From contig WACJ01000295.1 in assembly GCA_008973525.1 (NCBI GenBank), positions 1 through 64,000 of the forward strand: 64,000 nt of DNA. The letters run 5' to 3'. Position numbers and translations under genes: made by a program. A model generated the notes under the pieces. The model was not told the origin of the DNA and did no database searches. It worked only from the letters and a program-made list of their open reading frames with translations. Shown here one piece after another: positions 53,041 to 63,952 of this stretch (within the stretch, counting starts at the first letter, position 1; every line of letters starts with the position of its first letter). Source of the DNA: Stenopsyche tienmushanensis (Eukaryota; Arthropoda; Insecta; Trichoptera; Stenopsychidae).

Positions 53041-53520
53041 GCAAATTTTTAGACGAGTCGACCAAAAGTCTTGGCCGCAGGACTATATGTTCTTCAATAT
53101 GCTCGCCTGTGATCTCATAACGAATCCTTTCCTGAGTTAAATATATTTTAGTTCTTTTCCGTCATTCAAGTGTCTTTTCCGCTCGCACATTACGGTTGTC
53201 GGACATGTCCATAACCTCCAGATTGAGCATAATGAATTCGATACTTGTAGCTTTTTATTATATAAATACAGTAGTTAAGACCCATATTTTTATCATCTTC
53301 TGTTATAAAGTTTGACCATTTGATCCTTATTCAAAGGATGTTCGTTTAAATGTGTGCATAAACGCTATGTAATTTGAAGCCTTTACATGGCAAGAGCCAT
53401 AGAGAGTTAATTTAAATTAGAATCCTGAGTGAGTTTTCGAAGGGCTACCAGTTTTAGTCTCGAGATCCGACCGGTAGTCTTGGCCGCGGGAAGGCTCGAT
53501 CTTCCTGCTCTTATTTTTAC
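53041..53520 (+). repeat. LTR-B-like fragments, two pieces
   Basis: AAAAGTCTTGGCCGCAGGAC (53055-53075) with CTGTGATCTCATAAC, and GAGATCCGACCGGTAGTCTT followed by GGCCGCGGGAAGGC (53460-53495), match the start of the LTR-B block and the inverted piece at 61760-61850 (CTGCGGCCAAGACGAGTGGT, CGGATCCCAAGAC). The stretch between them is unannotated AT-rich DNA. Confidence 0.45.
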
Positions 53521-53689
53521 GAACCGATATTGAACGAACTTATGGAGGTCGTCCATATTTAAGTGTAAGCGATGAATCGAAGCGTTTTTTATTGTATAAA
53601 TTTTTAAAATTTAAAAAAAATATTTAAATATAATATTTTTAACATCTGTATGTGGCTGTATATGTGCGTTGTGGACAGAACGATACCGA

Positions 53690-53930
53690 TTATTTATTAC
53701 GCGTGCACCGTTGTCGGTTCGGTGGGGACACGCAAGAGGCGAGAGTTGTTAGGAGTCATAGGATAGCCTTGGCTGCGGGAAGATGTCTTTTCTGCGGCCA
53801 GATCTTTCTCTATTAATTAATTAAGAAGTGCCCGCTCACATCGACAATTTTGACGAGCACGTGGGAGCAGGGTGCGACTCTGTTTCGAGAGCGTCCCCGC
53901 TCGTACGCTTCATTGGTGTCAGAAGTGAAT
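53690..53930 (+). mobile_element. LTR-A 3' half with tRNA-Leu primer site
   Basis: GCGTGCACCGTTGTCGGTTC, GCCTTGGCTGCGGGAAGATG, GACGAGCACGTGGGAGCAGG and CGAGAGCGTCCCCGCTCGTA run in LTR-A order. TGGTGTCAGAAGTGAAT at 53914-53930 is the primer site. The final LTR bases are CTTCAT instead of GTTACA, as in the copy at 44093. Confidence 0.8.
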
Positions 53931-55438
53931 AAAGTCTGCAGTTATGTACATCATGCCCATTATTATTTACAACCATATTTCAAAAAAATACATTTGTACA
54001 GGGTGCGGCAGGGAAAATACCTTATTTTAAAAATGAATAACACAAACTGTATAGGAGATGTTAATTAAATTATTTTTCCATGTTATAGAGAGACATTTAA
54101 AGACAGTCCCCTGCATGATCGTTACTAAATCTACTAAAGTTAGAGCAAGTTTGGAGCTTATCCGCAAATAAATAGCAAAATAGTGCTATGATATATCATA
54201 TAAGACGTTTGGGGTCCTTGTTTGCCGTCTTCTTCACCACAAGGCTACGGAGTGATTATACAGCTTCGACTTTAATATCAGTTTAATATATCAAGCAAAT
54301 AAAGGCACTTTGAACTACTGGGACGTCTTCAGCGACCCGTTTATGAGCAGATTCCTTTGATCAACCAACAACTGGCTCCAGATTAATAAGCTGCCACGCA
54401 TGAAAAATCTTCATGCCTTGGCAATCTTTTTGTGCTAACGAAGAAGTTTTGTCAAATTTACGCCTCGCTGGGCTCCGACGTATATTTAAGTCGAAATAAC
54501 GATCATTATCTTAAATTAAAGACGGGCAAATTTACTGTTGTGGCGACGGAATGTAAATATTTAAAATTTAATAGAAGCCCGCCGAAGAAAGGTCTAATGA
54601 AGCGTCCAATACAAATTGGGCGTGTCTTTTTTCCCTTATTCCTATTTATTTACTCCCCTTTTTTCTTCTTTACACACTCCACATTTTGACGACAATGGCT
54701 CTTGCATGACAATATCCTTAATGAACTGGAGCCGGCCGTACAAAGCTCGGCCCGAACAAAGCTCAGGAAGCTTTCGAAAGCCACTGTAATTGCAGCTTTT
54801 CCTACGGTGCCATCGACTTCAATCCGGGAGGGAGGTATCTTTTTTATATGAAAGCAATCTTTAAAGACGAAAAGATCAACACCAACAAGAGGCTGATTGC
54901 CGAATTACAAATAGCGTAATGAGATTTGAAGCAGGCTCAGCCCTGCAAGCGAATCTCTCGCCGAAAAGTCATCGAAAAGGTTAAAATAAACATCAAACAA
55001 AGCGCTCGAATAGGGAGCCATAAATTTTTTAAGGGCGAATTTGAATTAATTAAATCAAAAGTGACCATATATAAATTACAAGCTTAATGGCAGTGTGCTC
55101 CTCTCCGCAATTGCACACGGTCAAATGGTCCCTCAGGAAGTCCAATTTATGAAAACCCGTCCCCTATCCTTTCTAACTTGGAACGTATGTGATTCAACGA
55201 CCTCTAAATTTCTCAACCCCTTCCATCACCATATTATTTGCGTAGACCAGACAATCCAATATGCTTTCAAAGTTCTCCTACTGGACTCAAACGAGGAAAT
55301 ATCGACCATTTTCTGAGAAATCGATATGGGGGACTGTGTGTTTAAATCAAAAATACGGTATTAGTATACATATATTCAAATTATAACTCTGAAATCACTA
55401 TCGAAATAAATCACACAAATTGTAGGAAAATTTAATTA
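53931..55438. other. Low-repeat stretch, no gene seen
   Basis: Frames at 54432-54689 and 55095-55316 lack motifs. 54700-54830 is GC-richer. No family repeats. Confidence 0.4.
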
Positions 55439-55515
55439 TAGTCAACCCTTCTATAACGTCCACTTCTATAGAGTTGTTTCCTTTAGCATTTTCGTTGATA
55501 TTTTCGTATGGTAGT
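55439..55515 (+). mobile_element. One end of the TAGTCAACCC MITE
   Basis: TAGTCAACCCTTCTATAACG after a TA equals the right end (inverted) of 16914-17065. TCTATAGAGTTG follows. The opposite end was not found, so the copy is truncated. Confidence 0.5.
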
Positions 55516-55687
55516 ACATTTTATTAAGTAAATCGATGCATATATTTTTTAATGCATGTCTAATGGACCCAAGGAAAGACTTAAAAGGAAACGTTACTTT
55601 ATCGTTTGTTGGTTTTATTATAAATATAAAAAAAAACATACAAACATTAATTTTTATATATAAGATCTACTATAAGTTATTTGTATT

Positions 55688-55911
55688 ATACCTATTTTAT
55701 TTGAAAAAATGCAAACAATAAGTTGACAAAGTTTTATCGCAATCGAATGAACGGTATGGCAGCGCATTAAATACGAACAAACAAACATCGATTTATATAT
55801 ATTAGAAGACTATGCCTATGTTACTTGCGGAATCATTAACAATAAGTGGACGAAGTTTTATTGCAATCCGATGAACGGTATGGCAGCGCATTTCGAACGA
55901 ACAAAACCCAA
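55688..55911 (-). repeat. Helitron-like paired units, copy 4
   Basis: The minus strand has truncated unit A (GGGTTTTGTTCGTTCGAAAT, ACTTCGTCCACTTATTGTTA, AAGTAACATAGGCATAGTCT) directly followed by unit B (TGTTTGTTTGTTCGTATTTA, TGCCATACCGTTCATTCGAT, TTTGTCAACTTATTGTTTGC). Confidence 0.6.
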
Positions 55912-56214
55912 GTAAATAAATATGTTCTCGATAGAAATAAGATATTTTCTAAATTATTAAGCGTATTGAATCGGAGTATATTAAATTGTTACTCAATTCA
56001 AAAGGAATGAGTGTTTTAAGGGCATAAAAATAATAATGGATGTGATATATTAGTAGAGTCCTAAATTATCATATCATTAGTTTATTTTGTAGAACAAAGT
56101 CTAACCTTTTTTCTTATTTAAGTATATTCTTTTAGTGTTGACAAAAACTGATTGTATTTTTAAAGCATTGTTTCATTTGATCTAATTAAAAACAGCATAC
56201 TGCAGAATAGCCAT

Positions 56215-56270
56215 GGGGTTGAATCGGGAGGTCATGGACATGTATGGCGTCGCGTCAATTGTCAACTTCG
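56215..56270 (+). pseudogene. Possible coding remnant NREVMDMYG
   Basis: Second member of the pair described at 32948-33010; the frame reads AMGLNREVMDMYGVASIVNF. Similarity stops near 56275. Family unknown. Confidence 0.4.
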
Positions 56271-57573
56271 GTCATCAAGTGCTATTGGGTAGGGTCGTGT
56301 AGCATTCAGAGTGTTTCTTGAACCGCGTCTCGATAAATATCGACTGTAAAAAGGTATAATAAGGTAAAAAGTATATTTTTTTAAATCCGAATTTTAATAA
56401 TAAGATTCCTTGACGCACTTTACCAATATTTATTGGTGCAAAAAAGAAGATTTGGATTTTATAACTGAAATAAGAAGAAAAACGGGAACAAAACCGATTC
56501 GAAAATATCGTTACTACCAAGTTAGATCAGGAATACCTCGAATTAAGTATTTGGCTGTGCGCATATACGTGCATAGAGAATGTGAGGGTGCTATTAACGC
56601 GTCTGAGCAACGTGGCCCCCGGCTACAACGTAAATCAACCAATTCAGTGTCCCTTTAACGTTGCAATACCTTCAATTAATCATTGATTTTATATTGGTTT
56701 AAATTTGACAAAAAATAAAACCGAAATGAAAAAAATAACGGTTCGAAGCCTAGAATTATAGAGTGAAAATATGTGATCTTTTTCAGTCTTTTGTAATTAA
56801 TTTCTCTAAACTTCTTAATAAAAACCCAAATTTAAATATTTCAATAAAATTGTATCACATGCCGTGTATGCAAAAAAATAAATCTATTGTACATTATACT
56901 GTACCACGCGCCGAAGACTTATTTAATATTTTTTCTATCGCAAAAAGAGATAAAATTGGATGACATCAGGCAGAAATCCAATTACTCGGCATATTTTACC
57001 CGACACGTCGGTCTCGTTGGACCGGTTGATTAATAAAATGGCATATAATTTTAGGGGTCGAATAAAAAAATATTGGAAAATACTCGACTGTATTAAAATT
57101 TCAAGAGACCGTTTAATGCAAATGGACAATTGACAGCTTCGAGATCGCTATCGGCGAATTTCAATTCTGCATTTGCATGAATTAAAAATAAAATAGGATG
57201 GAATTTGGACACCAAAAAATTTATACCACAATCGTGAAAGAGTGCTTAAGTCTCCCAATGGAAAAAAATCAATCCGGATTTCTGAAATTATGGCCGTTTT
57301 ATATTCCAAAAAACACGTTGCCTTTGGAATAGCTTAATTTATACGGTCGAATTTATTCCATAATAAATCTAAAACCGAGTCTGTGGTAAAATAGTTTGAA
57401 AACGTTTAAGAAGCACTGCTTTAAAGGAACTCACTTAAATCTTACGGTGCTTAGTCGATCTGAGTTATAGTAAATTGATTACTTGATTTCATAGAATATC
57501 AAGTCAAGTAAAATAAAATAAAGTAATGAAAGAAAATCATCAATTCTCAAAGTTAATGAGCTTTCTCTCTCAT
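56271..57573. other. AT-rich stretch, nothing recognised
   Basis: Frames at 56275-56520 (-) and 56410-56658 (+) overlap head-on and show no motif. AAATAACGGTTCGAAGCC near 56730 vaguely recalls the ATAACGG motif near 21165 and 27891. Confidence 0.4.
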
Positions 57574-57702
57574 ATCCCATTTCTGACACCAATGTTACAT
57601 GGTGAAGCGGGAGTCCTTACGAGGCAGAATCTCCAGTTCAGTCGTGGAAAAATCGTCTCCCCGCAACCAAGGCTCCACGTTACATTGGTGTCAGAATTGA
57701 GA
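57574..57702. mobile_element. Two LTR-A edges with primer sites, head to head
   Basis: ATCCCATTTCTGACACCA at 57574-57591 is a minus-strand primer site followed by the LTR edge ATGTTACATGGTGAAGCGGG. GGCTCCACGTTACAT ending at 57685 is a plus-strand LTR edge followed by the primer site TGGTGTCAGAATTGAGA at 57686-57702. About 90 bases of LTR-like sequence separate them, so two 5'-LTR/primer junctions point outward from a shared centre. Confidence 0.75.
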
Positions 57703-57916
57703 CGATTGTCTGGGAATGATATTTTACCCAAGCTACAATTTAATAACATAAAATTTATTTACCAAAGCAAAAGAATAAAATACAATTTTAAATATGTCTT
57801 CTAAAATAATGCGTTATGGAGCCCTGCCTGCAGAATGTGCGGACATACTTCCATCTGTGTAATTCATATTTTTAGTTTGAATCATCATCGAAATTCTATT
57901 ATCCGTTTAATTTCTG

Positions 57917-59270
57917 AGTGGGTATTAGACTCCACGATGCCCACCTATAAAACCTTAGAGAGGAAGCCAGTTGTTGGAGATTGTGTCAAAGGCTCACCAC
58001 TATCTTCAACAGCCTAGGCATACAGGGGATAACAGTTTTAGGCTGTTTGAACTGCGATTTGTTTCCGTGGCTAGGTATTACAAATTACCGAACTGATGCG
58101 AGTACCATGAGGAATGGGTAGCCCTTGCAGTCTGTCATCTGCTGCAGCCTCATTACAACTGAGGTTGGACTCGTGTTGACAGTGAACCCGCAGTAGTAAT
58201 CATTTGAACTTTTAGCTTAACACCCTCGGGTACACTGGTCTGAAGTTGGTCTTTCCCGCAAAAATCTCGCCTATTCTAGAGAGTGTGGCGCAAAATAGGT
58301 AGGCACCTGAACGCTCTGCGCGTAGCGTTTCTTGCAGGGTTAAAATATCAGTGGAAGACACTCTCTGTATGGCTAGTCTGGGGTAGCCCGGAACAGACCA
58401 TACAGCAGCGCAGGAAATGGGTTCACACACTAATGACCCCCCAATCCAATCGGTTAGTCACTGTCTGTTATCTGTCATGTATCCTTCTGATTTCTGGGTC
58501 CTCCTCTCGGTTTGTTCATCAAACGCTGCTGAGTTACCTCTCAGTTAAAATGAGTTAAAGTGGATTAGGGAATTGCCAATTACAGAATAAGCAGGAGGAT
58601 TCTGTATAAAAGACGACACTACTATCTTCAACAGCTTAGTGTATGTAGGATAGAATGGTTTTCGGATGCTTGAACAGCGAATCGTCTCCGTGGCTAGGTT
58701 CTACAAATGATCGAACCAATACGAGTAACATAGGGAAAGGGGAGTACCTACAGTCCATCATCATTTGCTGCAGCTCTTTTTAAACTGAAGTTAGACTAGT
58801 GGTAGTATTGACCCTGCTGGGTAGCATCCATTGAATTTAGCGTAACCTCTGTCCTTATTCCCCCAAAGCACCCTCGGATACATGTTGTTTGAAGCTAGGA
58901 CGCTACAACCCCAGGAGGTGGGAGATAAGCCTAAGACCGTGGGTAGCTGTCAAACTCCTAAAGTAATGATGTAGAGTAGAGGATGCGAAAGCAGCCTCGT
59001 CAGCAAATCGGTCGGCTGCTAGGGTAGTCCAGTTAACATGAGATGGGTACGTAGTTTACCCTGCGGGGCGTACCCGTAAAGTGAGATATGAAATTGCCGA
59101 TTACAGAAAGAGTAAGAGGACTACACTACCTTCAACAGCCTATGCTAGCGGTGGTGATCTCGCGTAGTAGTTTCTTTGCTTTTAGCGTAACCTCTTACTT
59201 CCCCCTTCAATGCATCTTCGGGTGTAGTCTGAATTTGGTCTTCCTGCGTGAACTAATCTGTGTGGCTAAT
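57917..59270 (-). repeat. R1-type LINE 3' UTR family, three tandem copies
   Basis: On the minus strand three copies follow one another. Each has the blocks GGCTGTTGAAGATAGTGG or similar, CTAGCCACGGA, AGCAGATGA-like and TAAGCTAAA. On the plus strand the first starts GGGTATTAGACTCCACGATG at 57918, the second restarts near 58515 (CATCAAACGCTGCTGAG) and the third near 58920 (CCAGGAGGTGGGAGATAAGC). Lengths are roughly 600, 400 and 350 bases. No coding portion accompanies them. Confidence 0.65.
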
Positions 59271-60726
59271 CCAAGGGAGTTTGGGGAATTATTAATTTAT
59301 TAAATAAAAACACCATTCAAATATTTATGTTTCGATTCCCTACACACTTACATGTTTATGCATACAGTAGCGAGTACTTCAGTGAGCCATTTATATGTAA
59401 AGTGGAATTGCAAAGCGCCATTATTTGAGGCTTTTATATGAGAATGGCTTAATTTGGCCGAGTAGCTTCAAACAACTTTACAAAATTATAGAGTTGTCGG
59501 AATTTTGCACTAGTTTGGCATTCAATTTGATGGATTTTTGAAGCCATTCAAAGTCAGCGCTGCATTGTTGGGCTTAAAATCAAAGCACGCGTCCGCCTGT
59601 TTTAAACTTAATCGGTCCATGATTAACTTTGTCCGAAGTCCTTTTTTAGTTTGAGAGCGTTTTATTAGCTTCTGGATGAAGGAGGCGCTGCTGTGACTTT
59701 TTATCCTTGCAGATCGTACGGCGCCGAGCGAAATTTAAGGCACTTTTCATTTCAATAAGAGCCTTCAGGATAATGTAAGTCTGCGAAACTGGTGGAAAAA
59801 TTACTCAAAGCAATTGTCTTTTATCTGCTCACCCTTTGAAAACGGTCTTATATCTCGACAAAGAGGGAAGATAACCCAGTTCTGTGCAAACCTCCCTTTT
59901 GTGTAAGTTTTGTAATAAAATTACGCGGAGGTAGTTCATCCAGCGAATACCTGGGAGATACGGTTAATTAGTTGATTCGCAAAGTTTCCAGCGGTTTTGT
60001 ATACAAAAAACAACTAACAAACTTTCGAGCTTTCATGGACACTTAAGCAGAATTTAATTACAGCCTTCTCCTTAGCAATTATTTAAGCTCCGGCAACGGA
60101 AATATGAGACAGATTAGTTCCGCGGCGGACTGCATGCTGCTCAAATTGGGTTACGTATCCATTATTTGGGATTAGAACTTGAACTGGAATGTAATTTCAT
60201 CTCAACGACATTAACATTATATCATGCTCTGCTTGCCGCCGAATTTATATGCACACAAAGGGCTTTTCAATTACGTGGCTTATTTTTTAGGCTACCCCCG
60301 AAATTCGCCTATTTCATCGTAGATCATAGTTACAGTTGAGATAACGGCGACATAATTCTGCTGATGGTAGTTACCCGCGACAATTTCCCGGACCGTGTTA
60401 TATCCAGACTCATAAAATCGTCTTCATGTGGAATAATGATAAAATCAGTTGACGTTTATGGACGTGGAATATGAATTATCGCCCTAAATATTCCGATGCT
60501 ATTAGAATATCGCGGAAGACCTGAACGCTGAAGATGTCCTGTTTTGAAACCAGAGATTACGAAGAACTTCAATTCGAATGTAACTAGGTAAAGCATTGGT
60601 TTTTGGGGTATAATATGTAAACAATTGACGCTATTACACAAGGTATTTCAATAGAAACGCTCTATATTTTTAAATTATAGAGGTCTTGTTATTAAAAGAA
60701 ACATCTATCAAATTTATTGTAAATTG
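59271..60726. other. Low-repeat stretch, no gene seen
   Basis: 1.4 kb with even composition and no family repeats. Frames are short. It resembles ordinary non-repetitive intergenic or intronic DNA and is the longest clean interval in the right half of the window. Confidence 0.45.
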
Positions 60727-60860
60727 TTTAACCCCTTATGTGGATATGACGTATATATCCGTCAAGACCAAAGTCCATGCAAAGTGGGTATGACGGATAT
60801 ATCCGCAATGTGAAAGTTAAGCAAACCTCAATAGAAAATGACGGATATGTTCGATTGCAG
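60727..60860 (+). repeat. Repeat shared with 40848-40960, beginning at TTAA
   Basis: TTAACCCCTTATGTGGATAT, GACGTATATATCCGTC, AAGTGGGTATGACGGATATA and AATGTGAAAGTTAAGCAA match the 40 kb copy. TTAA-CCC at the edge is compatible with a piggyBac-type terminus; the second end was not seen. Confidence 0.5.
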
Positions 60861-61006
60861 TGTTGTGTACGTTTAATGTAAGAATGATTCATCTCGGGAA
60901 CTGACTTGTTCGAACTCTACCAATTTCTGCAGCAAAATCGTAGAAAATTTTGAGGAAAGATGATGTGCATGCGAAAGTCGATGGATGGTAAGAATTTAAT
61001 ATATCT

Positions 61007-61247
61007 TCTAATATATAAAAATGAATTGGGTTTTGTTTGTTCGAAATGCATTGCCATATCGTTCATTGGATTGCGATAAAACTTCGTCCACTTATTGTTA
61101 AGAATTTCGAGAGTAACATAGGTATAATTTAATATTTAAAATTAATGTTTGTTTGTTCGTATTTAATGCGCTGCCATACCGTTCATTCGATTGCGATAAA
61201 ACTTTGCCAACTTATTGTTTGCAATTTTTCAAATAATATAAGTATAA
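61007..61247 (+). repeat. Helitron-like paired units, copy 5
   Basis: Unit A (61007-61127) opens TCTAATATATAAAAATGAAT and holds CATATCGTTCATTGGATTGC and ACTTCGTCCACTTATTG. Unit B (61128-61247) holds TTTGTTTGTTCGTATTTAAT, GCCATACCGTTCATTCGATT and TTTGCCAACTTATTGTTTGC. Order and spacing equal the copy at 21806-22047. Confidence 0.6.
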
Positions 61248-62864
61248 TACACATTAAAATCAATGTTTGTATGTCTGTTCATATTTATAATAAACCCAAA
61301 TAAATGAAATAAATTTCATTATTCCTATCGAATTTTAAACGATATTTTTAGAATCATTACTTCTATGGCAGCAACGCGCCGGGTAATAAAAAAGGAACCC
61401 TCCAAAAAAGGTCTATTTCAGATAGGTATGTATGAAATGCATAAAAGTTATTTGTATAAAAAAATATTTAAATACAAATTTAAAAACATTTTGACTTGAG
61501 TTGAAAAATATTTTTATTTTAACCCTTTATGTAAAAAATAAAATGCAAGATACTCTTGAGTGGCATTTTTTTCTCCATTTATTAACAGAGATTGTTAAAG
61601 TATGTTACAGAGTATTTTCGATATTTACAATTAATTATTCTCTAGAAACCTTTTTAAAGCGTTCCCACAGACGTATAACCGATGAAATTAGAAAACAAAT
61701 TTAAAAAAACAGTTTTGATTATTGTATTAAAATAAAGACTACGGTTACGAGATCAGAGAAGAAGATCGAAAGGTCAGATTTTCCTGCGGCCAAGACGAGT
61801 GGTCGGATCCCAAGACTTAACTGGCTTCGGCTGTGATGAACAATGTCTCAAAACTCGACTGTAGACTTGTACTAAACTAATTTAATTTCTGTCATTGCAT
61901 CCATCGTAAATCGCTTCGATTTTTCTGAAACCATCATCCGGTAGTTGGCACGTGTAAGATTTTCCATTGCGTATGTATCCGAATTTCGTCAATTTTTAAT
62001 GTAAAATATTTTTTTTTCTTGGTATTGATACTGATAATTTTTTTTTGGTATCACGAACACACAGTACAGGATAAAATATAAATTTCATATTATTCGATGG
62101 TTATAATTTTGCGAAGCGATGAAAGTATATGTAGTTTTTGAATTGATCCCTTGTGTATTTAATACAGACTTAAAAAAAATTCTCGTATTAATATTTGATT
62201 AATGTTTGCGAATATCCTCAGCAGACATGAATTGAAGTCGTATCTCATTTTTCAATTCCCAGAACTTCCATTCCGAAACATCTTAACAAGCAAATAACTG
62301 CACCCTAAAGGACATTTATTACGGAGTATTACATTTTTACTGTTTTTTGCAGAGAATTTCATGCTGAAATATTTGTATTCAAAATGTAAATTTGTCTAAG
62401 TGAAGATGGATTCTTTATTTGGAAATGATTGAATTAGCTTAATTAAATTGAAGTGGCCCTGTTGCTGCAGAATATCGTATAACGAAGAAAGGAGTAATCT
62501 GCAAATAAATAGACTTTGCTTGTCCAAGCGAGCTCCGCAATGTCTTATAGTCAAATACGAAATTGTTTTAATTTGTCTAGTAGAAAATCTTCGTTAGTAG
62601 AAAACTTCGGTAGTTAGTTTCGTAATTGTATTGTATGTCTCGAGTTTTCGGCGACTTTTTGGGCTCTGCTGTGTTTCAGACGTCTCTATTTGCGATGGTG
62701 TATTTATTTAATGAAACTGCTATTTTTATTATTGTAGGCCAAATTGGCATAATTAATTTTAGGTGAAGACTACAACTGTATGTATTAAGGAGAAAGCAAA
62801 TAATTAACATAGCAATTGTTAAATATTTTATAGCATGGGTGAAATATCATTCCCAAGCAATGGC
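61248..62864. other. AT-rich stretch with an inverted LTR-B scrap
   Basis: 61760-61850 carries an inverted LTR-B piece (CCTGCGGCCAAGACGAGTGG, TCGGATCCCAAGAC). The rest shows no repeat or coding motif; the 67-codon frame at 61501-61704 is AT-driven. Confidence 0.4.
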
Positions 62865-63070
62865 AGTGATGCGCAGGAGGCGGGAGTCGTGAGAAGTCGT
62901 CGAATAACCTTGGCTGTGGAAGAAGGTCCTTCCCGCGGCCAGATCTCTCTCTTGTTATTAATGAAGAAGTTGTATAAGATGACACCAGTGTTGCGTGACG
63001 TGATAAAGTGGGGGTGCTCGTAAGACAGAGTCCCCGGGCCTTTCCCAGGTGCTCGCCTCAAGATCAAGAC
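62865..63070. mobile_element. LTR-A fragments, plus strand followed by inverted end
   Basis: Plus strand: GATGCGCAGGAGGCGGGAGT, CTTGGCTGTGGAAGAAGGTC and GCGGCCAGATCTCTCTCTTG (62865-62962). Then TGACACCAGTGTTGCGTGAC at 62980 is a minus-strand primer site plus LTR edge, followed by GGGGGTGCTCGTAAGACAGA and TCCCCGGGCC. The layout recalls 57574-57702 but with the plus-strand part first. ATCAAGAC at the right matches the sequence after the copy at 40303. Confidence 0.7.
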
Positions 63071-63558
63071 AATATATTCTTGTAACTATGGAATTATTAG
63101 TGCGTTTGACAAAATAAATTGCGATAAAAAGACCCCAAATAAATTGAAAAAAAATTAAATCAATAAAAACCCTACGAACTTATTGAGTGATGTGTTTTCG
63201 GTTTTTATTTCATAAGGGATTTCAAAAGAAAAATAAGGGTTTTTAAGATCAAATACTTACATTTTATAATATAAATTATGACCAAAAAAAAATCTTTGCT
63301 ATTTTATGGCTAAAATTAAATGAATCATGAAATTAAAATGACTCCCAGTTTGCAGATGTTTTCAAAATATTATACATATAGTTTTATTACAAATTGCCAA
63401 ATTCAGCTGTCTACACTACTGGACACTTTACGCGTGCCTCCGATTGTATGATGATTCTTGAAGAATTGAATGGCAGCGGATGCAATGGCCGAATCGGATA
63501 AATTACAAGGAAACCATCTAAAATTGTCTTAAGCACATTAATTGAGTATACAAGATGA

Positions 63559-63760
63559 ATTCAAATATAACCCGGAATTTTGCCATACAAATTTATTTTT
63601 GCTATATATAAATACAAATGGAGTATCTTATTTTTGCATGTAATTCTCTTAATTGGAATTACATTAATTCCATCAGGTAGGGAGCTTCTGTATCCTGTCA
63701 CCGAAGAAAGAAGACGAGAAGTTGCATCCACTGTTGCGCAACGCGTAATTATACGTTTCA
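63559..63760 (+). mobile_element. Single mariner-type end, third copy
   Basis: AATTCAAATATAACCCGGAA, TTTTGCCATACAAATT, ACCGAAGAAAGAAGACG and GTTGCGCAACGCGTAATTAT follow the order seen at 15885-16140 and in each arm of 6980-7373. The outermost bases are altered (GATGAATTC in place of GGGCGATTC). Confidence 0.65.
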
Positions 63761-63952
63761 CGGTATTGGTAGTGCGTATCCACCATATGTCTGTGTCGAT
63801 GTCGGTCTGTGATTTAAAAATGTAGCAAAGTTAAAATTATTTTATTTATTCTGATCAAATCAACAATAAGACGTATTGAGGCACGGTAGTTAATGAGTTT
63901 AATAATGATGTTTAATCGATCATATTTAAAAAAATCAAATGATCCAATATTA

